NCBI RefSeq assembly: GCF_006539825.1
Contig: NZ_BJNT01000016.1
Coordinates: forward strand, 48,655 to 112,654
Reading direction: 5' to 3'
Source of the DNA: Corynebacterium variabile
Lineage (GTDB): Bacteria > Actinomycetota > Actinomycetes > Mycobacteriales > Mycobacteriaceae
DNA: 64,000 nt
Below are positions 1-9,300 of the stretch, in pieces. The notes under the pieces are model-generated. The model saw only the letters and a list, made by a program, of their open reading frames with translations, did not search any database and was not told where the DNA came from. The translations under genes were made by a program, and so were the position numbers. Numbering within the stretch: the stretch's first letter is position 1; each line of letters starts with the position of its first letter.

Positions 1-94
1 CGTCAAGACCCTGGACGGTTCCTTCGCCTCCCACTGGGAGCACACCGTCGCGGCGACGGCTGACGGCCCGCGCATCCTCACCCCGCGCTACTGA
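1..94 (+). CDS. map: methionine aminopeptidase, 3' end (partial)
   Basis: Only the last 30 codons are in the window; the frame runs from base 2 to the TGA at 92-94. The residues [15 protein letters not shown] followed by GPRILTPRY match the C-terminal end of type I methionine aminopeptidases, where the ExxHTV segment carries a metal-binding glutamate. The enzyme removes the initiator methionine from nascent proteins in the cytoplasm. A map gene just before infA is the usual actinobacterial order, which supports the call. The identification rests on about 30 residues plus context. Confidence 0.8.
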   Translation, partial: VKTLDGSFASHWEHTVAATADGPRILTPRY

Positions 95-163
95 GGTGGC
101 CGCGGCAGGCTCCGGCGCAGACTCCCCGGGGGAGGGGCGGGGTCGGTGGGGTATATGCCGGTA

Positions 164-193
164 TTGGCGCGGGGGCGCGTCATGCCGTAGACT
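164..193 (+). promoter_or_regulatory. probable infA operon promoter
   Basis: TTGGCG at 164-169 and TAGACT at 188-193, separated by 18 nt, fit a housekeeping corynebacterial promoter. Transcription would start near base 200, leaving a leader of about 120 nt before infA. It lies in the 224-bp gap between map and infA. Confidence 0.55.
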
Positions 194-318
194 CTTCCTC
201 TGGTGTACCCGTGGGTCGTCGTGACGATCCCTGGGTACACCGTCCGAACAAGACTGTGTGGTCAGACTACGGCTCCGGCTCCCGCCGGCAGCTGCCCTGA
301 CCTGGAAAAGTGGAGGAT

Positions 319-540
319 ATGGCTAAGAAGGAAGGCGCCATCGAGGTCGAGGGCAAGATTGTCGAGCCCCTGCCGAACGCGATGTTCCGTGTCGAGCTGG
401 ACAACGGGCACAAGGTGCTCGCCCACATCTCCGGCAAGATGCGTCAGCACTACATCCGTATCCTTCCCGAGGACCGCGTGGTCGTTGAGCTCTCGCCCTA
501 CGACCTGACCCGCGGGCGCATCGTCTACCGCTACAAGTAG
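319..540 (+). CDS. infA: translation initiation factor IF-1
   Basis: A 73-residue protein beginning [12 protein letters not shown] and ending RGRIVYRYK: a single S1-like OB fold with the family's usual length. IF-1 binds the 30S A site and works with IF-2 and IF-3 in initiation. ATG at 319 was chosen because the family begins MAKK; an in-frame GTG at 310 would add MED but overlaps the GGAGG ribosome-binding site. It is the first gene of the ribosomal block. A 200-bp gap with a GC-rich hairpin separates it from rpsM. Confidence 0.95.
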   Translation: MAKKEGAIEVEGKIVEPLPNAMFRVELDNGHKVLAHISGKMRQHYIRILPEDRVVVELSPYDLTRGRIVYRYK

Positions 541-633
541 ACCTGCCCTACCTGTCGTTCCGGCACATCTGTCCGGCACAAAGACATTCGCCTCCGTACA
601 CCATCCGAGGACGCCGCCCCGCGCGGTGTCCAC

Positions 634-665
634 GGGCTCACCTCCGGCCGCGGCGGCCGGAGCCC
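634..665 (+). terminator. GC-rich hairpin between infA and rpsM
   Basis: CTCCGGCCG at 642-650 pairs with CGGCCGGAG at 654-662, with GGGCT/AGCCC as a possible extension. No T-run follows, so it could be an attenuator, a processing site or part of the rpsM leader rather than a terminator. Nothing else is seen in the 541-740 gap. Confidence 0.4.
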
Positions 666-740
666 GGCGTCCTTCCCCGTGGAGGACGCCGGGATGTGTG
701 GGGAGCAAACCGCCGTTAACAAACCGGAAGGAACTGCCAC

Positions 741-1109
741 ATGGCACGCCTTGCTGGTGTTGATCTCCCGCGCGACAAGCGCATGGAGGTTGCACTCACC
801 TACATCTACGGCATCGGCCCCGCCCGTGCCGCCGAGCTGCTGGAGAAGACCGGCATCTCTCCCGACCTGCGGTCCAAGGACCTCACTGACGAGCAGGTCT
901 CCGCTCTCAAGGACGTCATCGAAGGCACCTGGAAGGTCGAGGGTGACCTCCGCCGCGAGGTCGCCGCCGACATCCGTCGCAAGATCGAGATCGGCTGCTA
1001 CCAGGGCCTGCGCCACCGTCGTGGCCTCCCGGTGCGCGGTCAGCGGACCAAGACCAACGCTCGTACCCGTAAGGGCCCGAAGAAGACGATCGCAGGAAAG
1101 AAGAAGTAA
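741..1109 (+). CDS. rpsM: 30S ribosomal protein S13
   Basis: 122 residues, starting [14 protein letters not shown] and continuing through the helical IYGIG segment to the basic tail [16 protein letters not shown]. This is the S13 family at its normal length. S13 sits in the head of the 30S subunit and contacts the P-site tRNA and bridges to the 50S subunit. GGAAGGA lies just before the ATG. rpsK starts 3 nt after the stop, so the two are clearly co-transcribed. Confidence 0.98.
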   Translation: MARLAGVDLPRDKRMEVALTYIYGIGPARAAELLEKTGISPDLRSKDLTDEQVSALKDVIEGTWKVEGDLRREVAADIRRKIEIGCYQGLRHRRGLPVRGQRTKTNARTRKGPKKTIAGKKK

Positions 1110-1112
1110 CAG

Positions 1113-1517
1113 ATGCCTCCGAAAGCACGCGCTGGCGCGCGCCGTACCGGCCGTCGGGTCGTCAAGAAGAACGTCGCCCACGGTGCCGCGTACATCAAGT
1201 CCACGTTCAACAACACCATCGTCTCCATCACAGACGAGAAGGGTGCTGTGATCTCCTGGGCGTCCTCAGGCCACGTCGGCTTCAAGGGCTCCCGTAAGTC
1301 CACCCCCTTCGCCGCTCAGATGGCTGCCGAGTCCGCCGCCCGCAAGGCGATGGAGCACGGCATGAAGAAGGTTGACGTGTTCGTCAAGGGCCCGGGCTCC
1401 GGTCGTGAGACCGCTATCCGTTCCCTGTCCACCGCCGGCCTCGAGGTCGGCACGATCTCCGACGTGACCCCCCAGCCGCACAACGGCTGCCGTCCGCCGA
1501 AGCGTCGCCGCGTTTAA
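1113..1517 (+). CDS. rpsK: 30S ribosomal protein S11
   Basis: 134 residues with a basic N terminus ([19 protein letters not shown]), the core [13 protein letters not shown] and the conserved ending [14 protein letters not shown]11 binds the 16S rRNA platform and helps form the mRNA exit channel. The ATG follows the rpsM stop almost directly, so expression is probably coupled. The order rpsM-rpsK-rpsD-rpoA-rplQ is the standard alpha operon. Confidence 0.98.
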   Translation: MPPKARAGARRTGRRVVKKNVAHGAAYIKSTFNNTIVSITDEKGAVISWASSGHVGFKGSRKSTPFAAQMAAESAARKAMEHGMKKVDVFVKGPGSGRETAIRSLSTAGLEVGTISDVTPQPHNGCRPPKRRRV

Positions 1518-1541
1518 TCAGGAAAGGACAGGAAACAGATA

Positions 1542-2147
1542 ATGGCCCGTTACACCGGTTCAGCCACCCGTAAGTCCCGTCGTCTCCGCGTCGACCTCGT
1601 CGGCGGAGACCGCTCCTTCGAGCGTCGCCCGTATCCGCCCGGACAGGCCGGTCGTGGACGCATCAAGGAGTCCGAGTACCTCACCCAGCTGCAGGAGAAG
1701 CAGAAGGCCCGCTTCACCTACGGCGTCATGGAGAAGCAGTTCCGCCGCTACTACGCCGAGGCGAACCGTCGCCCCGGTAAGACCGGCGCGAACCTGGTCA
1801 TCCTGCTGGAAACCCGTCTCGACAACGTCGTCTACCGTGCCGGCCTCGCCCGCACGCGTCGTCAGGCACGTCAGCTCGTCTCCCACGGTCACTTCACCGT
1901 AAACGGCAAGAAGATCAACGTACCGTCCTTCCAGGTCTCCCAGTACGACATCATCGACGTCCGGGACCGTTCCCGCTCGATGCTGTGGTTCGAAGAGGCC
2001 CAGGAGAACCTGCTCGACTCTGTCGTCCCGGCCTGGCTGCAGGTCGTGCCGTCCACCCTGCGCATCCTCGTGCACCAGCTGCCCGAGCGCGCCCAGATCG
2101 ACGTTCCGCTGCAGGAGCAGCTCATCGTCGAGTTCTACTCCAAGTAA
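1542..2147 (+). CDS. rpsD: 30S ribosomal protein S4
   Basis: 201 residues, the normal size. The start MARYTGSATRKSRRL is typical of actinobacterial S4, and an S4 RNA-binding domain is visible as RLDNVVYRAGLARTRRQARQ followed by HGHFTVNGKKINVPSF (about residues 92-130). S4 nucleates 30S assembly and in many bacteria represses its own operon. An AGGAAA-type ribosome-binding site precedes the ATG. It lies 24 nt after rpsK and 73 nt before rpoA. Confidence 0.98.
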   Translation: MARYTGSATRKSRRLRVDLVGGDRSFERRPYPPGQAGRGRIKESEYLTQLQEKQKARFTYGVMEKQFRRYYAEANRRPGKTGANLVILLETRLDNVVYRAGLARTRRQARQLVSHGHFTVNGKKINVPSFQVSQYDIIDVRDRSRSMLWFEEAQENLLDSVVPAWLQVVPSTLRILVHQLPERAQIDVPLQEQLIVEFYSK

Positions 2148-2220
2148 GGAACCACCCGGTTCCCCTCTGTTCACCTCATGTGGCGTCAAATAGCGGACGC
2201 CGAGAAGGAGAAATACCCCG

Positions 2221-3234
2221 ATGCTGATTTCCCAGCGCCCCCAACTGACCGAGGAGTACATCAGCCCGGCCCGGTCGCGGTTCGTCATCGAACCGCTCGA
2301 GCCCGGCTTCGGTTACACCCTCGGTAACTCCCTGCGTCGTACCCTGCTGTCGTCCATCCCGGGCGCTGCGGTGACCTCCATCCGGATCGAGGGTGTGCTC
2401 CACGAGTTCACCACCATTCCGGGTGTCAAGGAGGATGTCTCCGACATTATCCTGAACATCAAGGCCCTGGTCCTTTCCTCGGACTCTGATGAGCCGGTCA
2501 CCATGTACATCCGTAAGGAAGGCCTGGGCGAGGTCACCGGCGCGGACGTCGTCGTCCCCGCCGGCGTGGAGGTCCACAACCCGGACCTGCACATCGCCAC
2601 GCTCAATGAGCAGGGCAAGCTGGACATCGAGCTCGTGGTCGAGCGCGGTCGCGGGTACGTCCCGGCCGCCGCCACCACCGGAGAGATCGGCCGCATCCCG
2701 GTCGACCAGATCTACTCCCCGGTGCTGAAGGTCAGCTACAAGGTCGAGGCGACGCGTGTTGAACAGCGCACCGACTTCGACAAGCTGGTCCTCGACGTGG
2801 AGACCAAGAACTCCATCACCGCCCGCGACGCCATCGCGTCCGCCGGTGGAACCCTGGTGGAGCTCTTCGGCCTGGCCCGCGAGCTGAACACCGAGGCTGA
2901 AGGTATCGAGATCGGCCCGTCCCCGCAGGAGACGGAGCACATCGCGGCCTACAGCCTGCCCATCGAGGATCTCGACTTCTCCGTCCGCTCCTACAACTGC
3001 CTCAAGCGTGAGGACATCCACACGGTCGGCGAGCTCGCCGCCCGTACCGAGTCCGATCTGCTGGACATCCGGAACTTCGGTCAGAAGTCCATCAACGAGG
3101 TCAAGGTCAAGCTCGCTGAGCTGGGCCTGGGCCTCAAGGATGCGCCGGAGGGCTTCGACATCAACAGCATCGAAGGCTACGACGCCGAGACCGGCGAGTT
3201 CCTGGACACCGAGGGCGAGGACATCGCCGAATAG
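2221..3234 (+). CDS. rpoA: RNA polymerase alpha subunit
   Basis: 337 residues. The N-terminal dimerisation and assembly domain has the signature [20 protein letters not shown]. The C-terminal domain has the helix-hairpin-helix region [18 protein letters not shown] and [20 protein letters not shown], which binds UP elements and activators. Alpha dimerises to nucleate polymerase assembly. A GAGAAGGAGAAA ribosome-binding region precedes the ATG. It belongs to the S4/L17 operon. Confidence 0.98.
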   Translation: MLISQRPQLTEEYISPARSRFVIEPLEPGFGYTLGNSLRRTLLSSIPGAAVTSIRIEGVLHEFTTIPGVKEDVSDIILNIKALVLSSDSDEPVTMYIRKEGLGEVTGADVVVPAGVEVHNPDLHIATLNEQGKLDIELVVERGRGYVPAAATTGEIGRIPVDQIYSPVLKVSYKVEATRVEQRTDFDKLVLDVETKNSITARDAIASAGGTLVELFGLARELNTEAEGIEIGPSPQETEHIAAYSLPIEDLDFSVRSYNCLKREDIHTVGELAARTESDLLDIRNFGQKSINEVKVKLAELGLGLKDAPEGFDINSIEGYDAETGEFLDTEGEDIAE

Positions 3235-3302
3235 AGGCATGACCGGTACCGGTCACCTGCCTGGAGCAAGCGCTCACCAGAACACATTCACGAGGAGAAG
3301 TT

Positions 3303-3821
3303 ATGCCTACCCCGAAGAAGGGTGCCCGCCTCGGCGGATCTGCTTCCCACCAGAAGAAGATCCTCGCCAACCTGGCTGCTCAGCTCATTGAGCACGGCGC
3401 CATCAAGACCACGGACGCCAAGGCCAAGCTGCTGCGCCCGTACGTCGAGAAGATCATCACCAAGGCCAAGAAGGGCACCGTGGCGGACCGCCGCAACGTC
3501 CTGAAGCTCATCACGGACAAGGAAGTTGTCGCTTACCTGTTCAACGAGCTCGCGCCGAAGTTCGAAGGTCGCAACGGCGGTTACACCCGCATCGTCAAGC
3601 TGGAGAACCGTAAGGGCGACAACGCCCCCGTCTCCCAGATCTCGCTGGTTCTCGAGGAGCTCGCCTCCACCGAGGCCGAGCGCGCCACCAAGGCCGCCGC
3701 CAAGGCCCCGGTCGAGGAGGCCCCCGAGGTCGAGGCTGAGGAGTCCACCGACGCCGAGGCCGCCGCCGAGGCCGCCGAGGCTGAGGCTGAGGACGCCGAG
3801 GAGACCGCCGAGGAGAAGTAG
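3303..3821 (+). CDS. rplQ: 50S ribosomal protein L17
   Basis: 172 residues. The first 120 or so are a standard L17 ([19 protein letters not shown], then [22 protein letters not shown]). The remaining 50 are an Ala/Glu-rich acidic tail ([20 protein letters not shown]), which is common in actinobacterial L17 and absent from E. coli. L17 binds 23S rRNA near the exit tunnel. A GAGGAG ribosome-binding site lies 8 nt before the ATG. This is the last gene of the operon, and a strong hairpin follows. Confidence 0.97.
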   Translation: MPTPKKGARLGGSASHQKKILANLAAQLIEHGAIKTTDAKAKLLRPYVEKIITKAKKGTVADRRNVLKLITDKEVVAYLFNELAPKFEGRNGGYTRIVKLENRKGDNAPVSQISLVLEELASTEAERATKAAAKAPVEEAPEVEAEESTDAEAAAEAAEAEAEDAEETAEEK

Positions 3822-3854
3822 TTCTCCTCCGGCAGTCTTCCCGGACGCCTGACT

Positions 3855-3895
3855 GACGACGCCCGTCCCTGCATAACGCAGGGGCGGGCGTCGTC
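3855..3895 (+). terminator. Rho-independent-type terminator after rplQ
   Basis: An 18-bp stem (arms 3855-3872 and 3878-3895, one G.U position) with the 5-nt loop ATAAC, followed by GTGTCTGTG. It would end the infA-rplQ transcript. Confidence 0.75.
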
Positions 3896-3987
3896 GTGTC
3901 TGTGGCGTTGTGTCTGTGCCGTCGTGTCTGTGAGTTCCTGGTGGTGAACAGGCAGGAGTCTCACAGGGGAGGGGGTCCCTGCGCTGC

Positions 3988-3993
3988 TAGAAT
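3988..3993 (+). promoter_or_regulatory. -10 hexamer TAGAAT, leaderless start
   Basis: TAGAAT lies 7 nt before the ATG at 4001. Transcription would therefore begin at or near the start codon, which supports that start. Confidence 0.6.
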
Positions 3994-4000
3994 CAGTGCA

Positions 4001-4810
4001 ATGTCTCCGCGGTCCACCCTGCACAACCCCGTCTCGTACCGCACCGCCGGCGTTCTCCTGGTCGTCAGCGGTGCGTTGCTGATCGTCGGGCAGGTCGTGG
4101 GCATTCTCCGGTGGAAGGGCATGTACTCGCTGACCGAGAACAGGTCCTCCGACCTCATGGCGTCCCGGTGCGGCATCCTGCGGGATGATTCCGGGGTCCG
4201 GTTCGCGTGCAATCCGGCGAGCTCCTTCACGACCACGATGGTGATCTGTTCCGGTATCGCGGTGATCCTCGCGAGCCTGCTGATGGTCCTGGCGGCCCGC
4301 CGGGAGGGTGACCGCGGCGTCTACGGAACTTCGCTGCTGCTGGGCCTGGCCGGGCTTCTGACGCTGGTGACCACCATGTTCACCGTGGACGACCATCCGA
4401 GGATCCACGACGTCTCCCTGCTGGTGTATCTGCTGGTGATGTGGGCGACAATGGAGGTCCTCGTCGATTCAGCGACGCGGCACGCTGAAACCACCGGTGA
4501 CGCACACCCGCTGATCTACGGTGCCTATGTGCCGATCACCCGGGTCATGGAGTTCTTCTCGATCGTCGGTGCGCTGACGCTCGTCTTCTCGGGTCGCGAT
4601 GTGATGCCCGGGGCTTTTGAGCGGGTGGCGCTGGACACCTTGACGGTCTGGGTCGTGGTCTTCGGCCTGGGGCTGTTCAGTCTCGGCGGTGCGGCGGACC
4701 GCGAGCGTCTGCGTGTGGTGGAGATGGAGAAGCTGCAGCGCGGAGCGAGATCGACAGCACCGAGCGCCGCCGCGCTGGCAGGGTTCGGACGGAAGGCGAA
4801 CGATGAGTGA
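4001..4810 (+). CDS. integral membrane protein, possibly DUF998-like
   Basis: 269 residues with about six hydrophobic segments (for example [20 protein letters not shown] near residue 15, then [19 protein letters not shown] and [18 protein letters not shown]). The first extracytoplasmic loop holds two cysteines ([20 protein letters not shown]). The layout resembles DUF998-type membrane proteins, but this is only a resemblance. No catalytic motif is seen. ATG 4001 is favoured by the TAGAAT hexamer 7 nt upstream. Its end overlaps the truA start by 8 nt, so the two are probably translationally coupled. Confidence 0.7.
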   Translation: MSPRSTLHNPVSYRTAGVLLVVSGALLIVGQVVGILRWKGMYSLTENRSSDLMASRCGILRDDSGVRFACNPASSFTTTMVICSGIAVILASLLMVLAARREGDRGVYGTSLLLGLAGLLTLVTTMFTVDDHPRIHDVSLLVYLLVMWATMEVLVDSATRHAETTGDAHPLIYGAYVPITRVMEFFSIVGALTLVFSGRDVMPGAFERVALDTLTVWVVVFGLGLFSLGGAADRERLRVVEMEKLQRGARSTAPSAAALAGFGRKANDE

Positions 4811-5654
4811 GATGGTGCGGGTACGCCTGGATGTCGCCTACGACGGCACGGACTTCCACGGCTGGGCCAGACAGAAAGGCCCGCAGGAGGCGCTCCGGAC
4901 CGTGCAGGGGGTACTCGAGGAAAAGCTGTCACTGGTGTTTCGTACGCCGGTCGAGCTGACCGTGGCAGGACGCACCGACGCCGGCGTCCACGCGACCGGA
5001 CAGGTCGCGCATGTCGACGTGCCTGCGTCTGCCTTCGGGCAGCGGTCTCTGGAGCAGCCGTCGGATCTGGTGCGGCGGTTGTCCCGGATGCTCCCCGCCG
5101 ATGTGCGGCTGCACGGGGCGTCCGCGGCCGCACCCGGGTTCGACGCGCGGTTCTCCGCACTGCGCCGTCACTACGTCTACCGGGTGACGACGTCGATGGC
5201 CGGCCCGTCGCCGCTGCGCGTCCGGGACACGGCGCAGTGGCGACATTCCGTGGACCTGTCCGCGGTGCAGCTGGCGTCCGATGTGCTGGTCGGCCTGCAC
5301 GACTTCGCGGCCTTCTGTAAGTACCGTGAGGGGTCCACGACGGTGCGTGAACTGCAGTCCTTCGAGTGGCGTGACATCTCGACCCCCACAGAACCGGAGA
5401 CCTACGAGGCCTCGGTTGTGGCGGACGCTTTCTGCTGGTCCATGGTCCGCTCGCTGGTCGGCGCGGTCCTGACGGTGGGGGAGGGACGCCGCGACGAGGG
5501 GTTCGCGTCCTCCCTGCTTCAGGAGCGTTCGCGGTCATCGAAGGTACCGGTGGCACCGGCCTGCGGGCTGAACCTGGTGGCTGTCGATTACCCGGCGGAC
5601 GCGGACCTCGCGGCGCGTGCCGAGGAGACGCGGGTGAAGCGGGAGCCGGTGTAG
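4803..5654 (+). CDS. truA: tRNA pseudouridine(38-40) synthase TruA
   Basis: 283 residues. It starts [19 protein letters not shown], has the catalytic loop [15 protein letters not shown] with nucleophile Asp59, and ends with [21 protein letters not shown]. TruA converts U38-U40 in the tRNA anticodon stem to pseudouridine. ATG 4803 lies inside the upstream gene's last codons (8-nt overlap). truA after rplQ is the usual actinobacterial order; here one membrane-protein gene is inserted between them. Confidence 0.95.
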   Translation: MSEMVRVRLDVAYDGTDFHGWARQKGPQEALRTVQGVLEEKLSLVFRTPVELTVAGRTDAGVHATGQVAHVDVPASAFGQRSLEQPSDLVRRLSRMLPADVRLHGASAAAPGFDARFSALRRHYVYRVTTSMAGPSPLRVRDTAQWRHSVDLSAVQLASDVLVGLHDFAAFCKYREGSTTVRELQSFEWRDISTPTEPETYEASVVADAFCWSMVRSLVGAVLTVGEGRRDEGFASSLLQERSRSSKVPVAPACGLNLVAVDYPADADLAARAEETRVKREPV

Positions 5655-5757
5655 GGGTCTCCGGCACGCTGTGCCCGTGCAGCGGCGTGACCTGTTCAGT
5701 CGGGCTGGTGTGTCGGACGACGGGAGGAGTCATCAGGGGCCCGGCGAGCGGATCTCC

Positions 5758-6717
5758 TCACCGCACCAGCTTCGGCACCAGCCGCACCATCGTCACCATG
5801 ACGAGCAGCTCGACCAGGGTCTGCGTCACCACCACCAGTGGCGACAGGTCGTAGGCCGCCGGCAGGGCGAGGACCAGCGGCAGCACCACCAGTGAATTCC
5901 GCGTCACCGCGGTGAAGACCACCGCTCGGTGGGACGCCACCTCCAGTCGCGCGAACCGGGCAGCCGCACCACCGATCAGCGGCATGACCAGAGAGAACAC
6001 CACATACACCGGAACCACGGTCACCAGCTCCCGCCAGCGGCCGGAGACGCCGTCGATCTGTGAGGCCACGACCACCGCCAGGACCACCATCATCAACGGC
6101 ACCGTCAGGTCGGCGAAGAGTCCGGACAGGAACCTCCAGTCTGATCTCTGTGCCCACTGGGTGATCCCCGCCGCCAGCAACGGCACCACGATCAGCCAGA
6201 TGAACGCCGAGATGAACGGACCCATCTCCACCGACTCGACCACCCCGGCCCCGGCGAACAGTCGTAGCCACACCGGCAGCAGCACCATCTGCGCCAGCAT
6301 GAGCAGGGGAGTCGCGGCCAGCAGCCGGTCCGCCGCACCACCGGCCAGCCCGGTGAACACGATCACGTAGTCCACGCACGGTGCCAGCAGCACGAACAGC
6401 AGCCCGACCAGCAGTGCACGGTCGGCGTCTCCGGTGAAGGGCCTGGTCAGTACCCACACCACCAGCGGAGCACAGAGGAAGTTCACGACGAAGACGGTCA
6501 CCAGGAACCGCCAGTCACGTAGGGCGTGCCCGATCCGGCCGAAGGGTACGGCGAGGAAGGTGGCGTAGAGCAGCAGCCCCAGCGCCGGGTTGATCGCATG
6601 CTCCGCGGGGGTCGCCACCGACGGGACCGATAGCCCGACCACCCCGCCCACCAGCAGTGCGCCGAGGTACAGCGCGACCTGGCGGTCGTCCATCCAGGTG
6701 GCGAGGCGGGTGCGCAT
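5758..6717 (-). CDS. BASS-superfamily transporter, arsenic-resistance (ACR3-like) type
   Basis: 319 residues with about ten hydrophobic segments. The segment LLAPCVDYVIVFTGLAGGAADRLLAATPLLMLAQMVLLPVWL matches, in pieces, the conserved region of actinobacterial 'arsenic resistance' members of the bile acid:sodium symporter superfamily, including the buried cysteine after the proline. Substrate is inferred only; arsenite efflux or an organic anion are both possible, and no arsR or arsC is nearby. The start is MRTRLATWMDD (6717); M9 is an alternative. It lies just downstream of an unknown gene on the same strand and converges on truA. Confidence 0.7.
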   Translation of the reverse strand: MRTRLATWMDDRQVALYLGALLVGGVVGLSVPSVATPAEHAINPALGLLLYATFLAVPFGRIGHALRDWRFLVTVFVVNFLCAPLVVWVLTRPFTGDADRALLVGLLFVLLAPCVDYVIVFTGLAGGAADRLLAATPLLMLAQMVLLPVWLRLFAGAGVVESVEMGPFISAFIWLIVVPLLAAGITQWAQRSDWRFLSGLFADLTVPLMMVVLAVVVASQIDGVSGRWRELVTVVPVYVVFSLVMPLIGGAAARFARLEVASHRAVVFTAVTRNSLVVLPLVLALPAAYDLSPLVVVTQTLVELLVMVTMVRLVPKLVR

Positions 6718-6722
6718 GGGGA

Positions 6723-7520
6723 TCAGCGTAGCGGCAGTCGACGGAAGGGAAGCATCGTCTCTCCGCAGCGCAGGTGCCCGGCGTCCAGGTCCACGGTGAG
6801 GTCGACGGCGATGCTGTCGGATTCGGCGGCAGCAGTGTTCTCGGTTACCAGCACCCGGCAGGTCTGCGGATGCCACGCCTCCCGCCACTGCCCGGGCGAG
6901 GCCACCACCGCTACATCTGCGCCCGCCACCGACCCCACCGTCCGCCCGGTCACCGCCACCGTCGACACGACCTCTGCAGCTCCCGCCCCGCACACCAGCA
7001 CCGTCGCTCCGGGGGGCAGGTTCACCGTCACCGGCTCACCAGACGCATCAGTCCCGACCATCCACCCGGGCAATGCCTCCACCGCCACCTCTCCATGCAC
7101 CTCACGTGCACCGGTAGGCAGTCCCGGCACGGCACGGGACAGCAGGCCGCAGCCGGCGGCCGCGAACGGGACCCGCGCGGCGTCCGCAGGGTGGACCCCG
7201 ACCAGAATCCGACCGGACGGGCGGGACAGGGCGGCGAGCCCGGCATAGGAGCGTTGTGTCGGACCGTCCGGCTTGGGCGGCGCCGCCGAGACCACCACCG
7301 GCAGCTCGGCCCGGAGACCTGCGGCGAAGCAGTCCAGCAGCTGTGCGTCACACACCACCGGCTCCCGGGCGCCCCACAGGTCGTGGTGCGGCGGATGCAC
7401 GTGGAACCACGCGCGCTCCGGCGTCTGCTCCGCCACGAGCCGACCCAGCCGGTGGCGTCCCCACCCGGCCGCGGTCCCTGTCCCGATCACGGCCACGGCG
7501 GCCGTCACTGTTCCCCACAC
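6723..7520 (-). CDS. membrane-anchored hypothetical protein next to the ESX-4 locus
   Basis: 265 residues with one N-terminal hydrophobic segment (TVTAAVAVIGTGTAAGWG) and no other obvious membrane helix. The rest is Ala/Gly/Val-rich with no motif I recognise. The start is GTG 7520. It is divergent from eccB across a 116-bp gap, and a gene of unknown function occupies a similar place between truA and the secretion genes in other corynebacteria. A link to type VII secretion is possible from position only. Confidence 0.6.
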   Translation of the reverse strand: MWGTVTAAVAVIGTGTAAGWGRHRLGRLVAEQTPERAWFHVHPPHHDLWGAREPVVCDAQLLDCFAAGLRAELPVVVSAAPPKPDGPTQRSYAGLAALSRPSGRILVGVHPADAARVPFAAAGCGLLSRAVPGLPTGAREVHGEVAVEALPGWMVGTDASGEPVTVNLPPGATVLVCGAGAAEVVSTVAVTGRTVGSVAGADVAVVASPGQWREAWHPQTCRVLVTENTAAAESDSIAVDLTVDLDAGHLRCGETMLPFRRLPLR

Positions 7521-7636
7521 AAGAGTTCCCCTGTCATGTATCTTTCACAGCAGAATGTACATCACGGCGCGCCGCGGGGTCGGCGCATCGGGGGATTTCC
7601 GGGGGGCACCCCGGGGGAATGTCAGGGGAGAACACG

Positions 7637-8818
7637 ATGAGAACGACAGGCCTGCAGGTCTCCGGCTACTCCTTCCTGCTTCGGAGGATGGAGCTCGCGC
7701 TGGTCACCGGCGACCCGCGGATGGCACACGATCCGCTGCGCACCCAACGACGCGCCGTGGGGGTCGGCGTGCTGCTCGCCCTGCTCGTCGCCGGCGGGAT
7801 GCTGCTGGTCGCGATGCTGCGTCCGGCGCCCTCGGTAGGGGACGCCGCCCTGGTCACCGATGAATCCGGGGCACTGCACGTGCGGCTCGGGGAGTCCTTC
7901 CACCCGGTGACGAATGTGGCCTCGGCACGACTGCTGCTGGGGTCGGCGGAATCGCCGTCGAAGACCACCGCATCGAACCTGGCCGAGTTCGAGACCGGCC
8001 CGCCCGTCGGCATTCCGGACGCACCGGGACTTGTCCCGGTCACCGGCGGCGACGCCGATGAGTGGGCGTTGTGCGGTCCGACGGTTGTGGCGGCGTCCTC
8101 GCTGGAGGACGCGGGGCCGCAGGTCCTGGAGGCACCGTCGGGGTACTGGCTGGTCGTCGAGGGGGAGCGGATGCTCATTCCGGACGCCGGGACCACCGTC
8201 GCCCGGGCGCTCGGGACGGTACCGGTGCAGGTCGATAATGAGGTGGTGACGGTGCTGCGGCGTGGGCCGGACGTGACACTGCCTGCTGGTCGGTCCGGGC
8301 TGGACGCGCCCTTCGATGCGCAGGGGACGCTGGTGACCGCAGGCGAGCGGGCCTTCCTCGTCGCCGACGGTGGGTTGGCCGAGGTCACGGGGACGCGCCG
8401 GGCGGTCGCGGAGGCTCTGGCGGGTGCGCCGGTGGTCTCCGACCTGGGGACCGTCCTGGAGATGCCGGGAGCGACGGCGCTGGACCGGGTGCCGGTGGAG
8501 GCGTCACTCCGTGAGATCGGTGGGGTGTGTGCGGGGTCGGTGCTGGTGGAGGCGCCGGAGCAGAAGTCGGGAAAGGAGCCGGCCGGACATTATGCGGGTC
8601 CGCGGGGAACCGCTGCCGTGGTGACTGAGCGGGGCTTGGCCCTGGTCAGTGAATCCGGGGTGCGGTACGCGGTGCCCTCGCCGGAGGAGCTCGCTGCACT
8701 GGGGGTTCTGGAGGACGGCGAGCTGCCGGTCCAGGTGCCGTGGCGGGTGATTGAGCCGCTGCCGGACGGTGGGGAACTGTCCGTCGAGCGGGCCCGGCGG
8801 ACCGTCGAGGTGGGGTGA
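7637..8818 (+). CDS. eccB4: type VII secretion protein EccB (ESX-4)
   Basis: 393 residues. A short cytoplasmic N terminus (residues 1-39, TTGLQVSGYSFLLRRMELALVTGD), one transmembrane helix at about 40-61, then a large periplasmic domain. The motif QVSGYSFLLRRME with the basic residues before the helix is the EccB signature. EccB is a membrane component of the ESX secretion channel. ATG 7637 has AGGGGAG 6 nt upstream; an in-frame ATG at 7619 lacks a site. It is somewhat shorter than mycobacterial EccB (about 480). It heads the ESX-4 cluster and diverges from the preceding gene. Confidence 0.9.
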   Translation: MRTTGLQVSGYSFLLRRMELALVTGDPRMAHDPLRTQRRAVGVGVLLALLVAGGMLLVAMLRPAPSVGDAALVTDESGALHVRLGESFHPVTNVASARLLLGSAESPSKTTASNLAEFETGPPVGIPDAPGLVPVTGGDADEWALCGPTVVAASSLEDAGPQVLEAPSGYWLVVEGERMLIPDAGTTVARALGTVPVQVDNEVVTVLRRGPDVTLPAGRSGLDAPFDAQGTLVTAGERAFLVADGGLAEVTGTRRAVAEALAGAPVVSDLGTVLEMPGATALDRVPVEASLREIGGVCAGSVLVEAPEQKSGKEPAGHYAGPRGTAAVVTERGLALVSESGVRYAVPSPEELAALGVLEDGELPVQVPWRVIEPLPDGGELSVERARRTVEVG

Positions 8819-8962
8819 CAACGGGGGACGCCCGGCGGATACCTGAGGTCGATATCAATGGACCTGGCCTCGGAGGATGATTCTGATGGCTGACAAGCAG
8901 GCGCTGCTGGAGGAGAATCCACAGCAGGGAGGACGGCTCCAGGGGTGACCCGACTCCATGCA

Positions 8963-9022
8963 GCTACCAGTACCGGGAGGCGGAAGTCAGGTACCTGATC
9001 TCCGCTTCCCCGTACTGGTAGC
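8963..9022. repeat. 60-bp inverted repeat (cruciform/terminator-like)
   Basis: Two 30-nt arms meet at the centre around GGTACC (8990-8995); 26 of 30 positions are complementary, two of the others being G.U. It lies between the 3' ends of eccB and the small peptide gene, so it could be a bidirectional terminator. No T-run is seen. It is long for a simple terminator. Confidence 0.7.
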
Positions 9023-9043
9023 GACAGTGACGCAGACCGCGGC

Positions 9044-9160
9044 TTAGATGCTGCCGGTGACGGAGCCTACGACCTGGTTGAGCGCGTGGGACACGCCGGA
9101 GATGCCGGTGGTGAGGATGGAGCCGATGGTGTGGATGATGGTGGTAATGGCGTCGATCAT
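9044..9160 (-). CDS. 38-residue amphipathic hydrophobic peptide
   Basis: The peptide begins MIDAITTIIHTIGSIL and ends NQVVGSVTGSI. Hydrophobic residues recur every 3-4 positions (I2, I5, I8, I12, I15, I20, V23, L27, V30, V34, I38), which gives one long amphipathic helix. It has no signal peptide. A perfect AGGAGG lies 6 nt before the ATG, which argues that it is translated. The shape recalls corynebacterial pore peptides (PorA/PorH class) or phenol-soluble-modulin-like peptides, but I cannot show homology. It sits between eccB and mycP and ends just before a 60-bp inverted repeat. Confidence 0.6.
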   Translation of the reverse strand: MIDAITTIIHTIGSILTTGISGVSHALNQVVGSVTGSI

Positions 9161-9300
9161 GAAGTGCCTCCTGTAAGGCGTCGTGTGAATGAACGGCAGC
9201 GGGTCCGCTGCACTGGAAAATGAGGTTACGAGCCGTTCCCGCCAGTTCATCGGGGTACGCCTGCAGGGACCGTGGGAGCTCTGTGGCAGTCCCCGGGCAT

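Noticed and set aside
8886..8948. 20-codon frame beginning MADKQALLEENP with GGAGG 9 nt upstream, after eccB
   Set aside because: A ribosome-binding-like sequence is present but the frame is very short and nothing else supports it.
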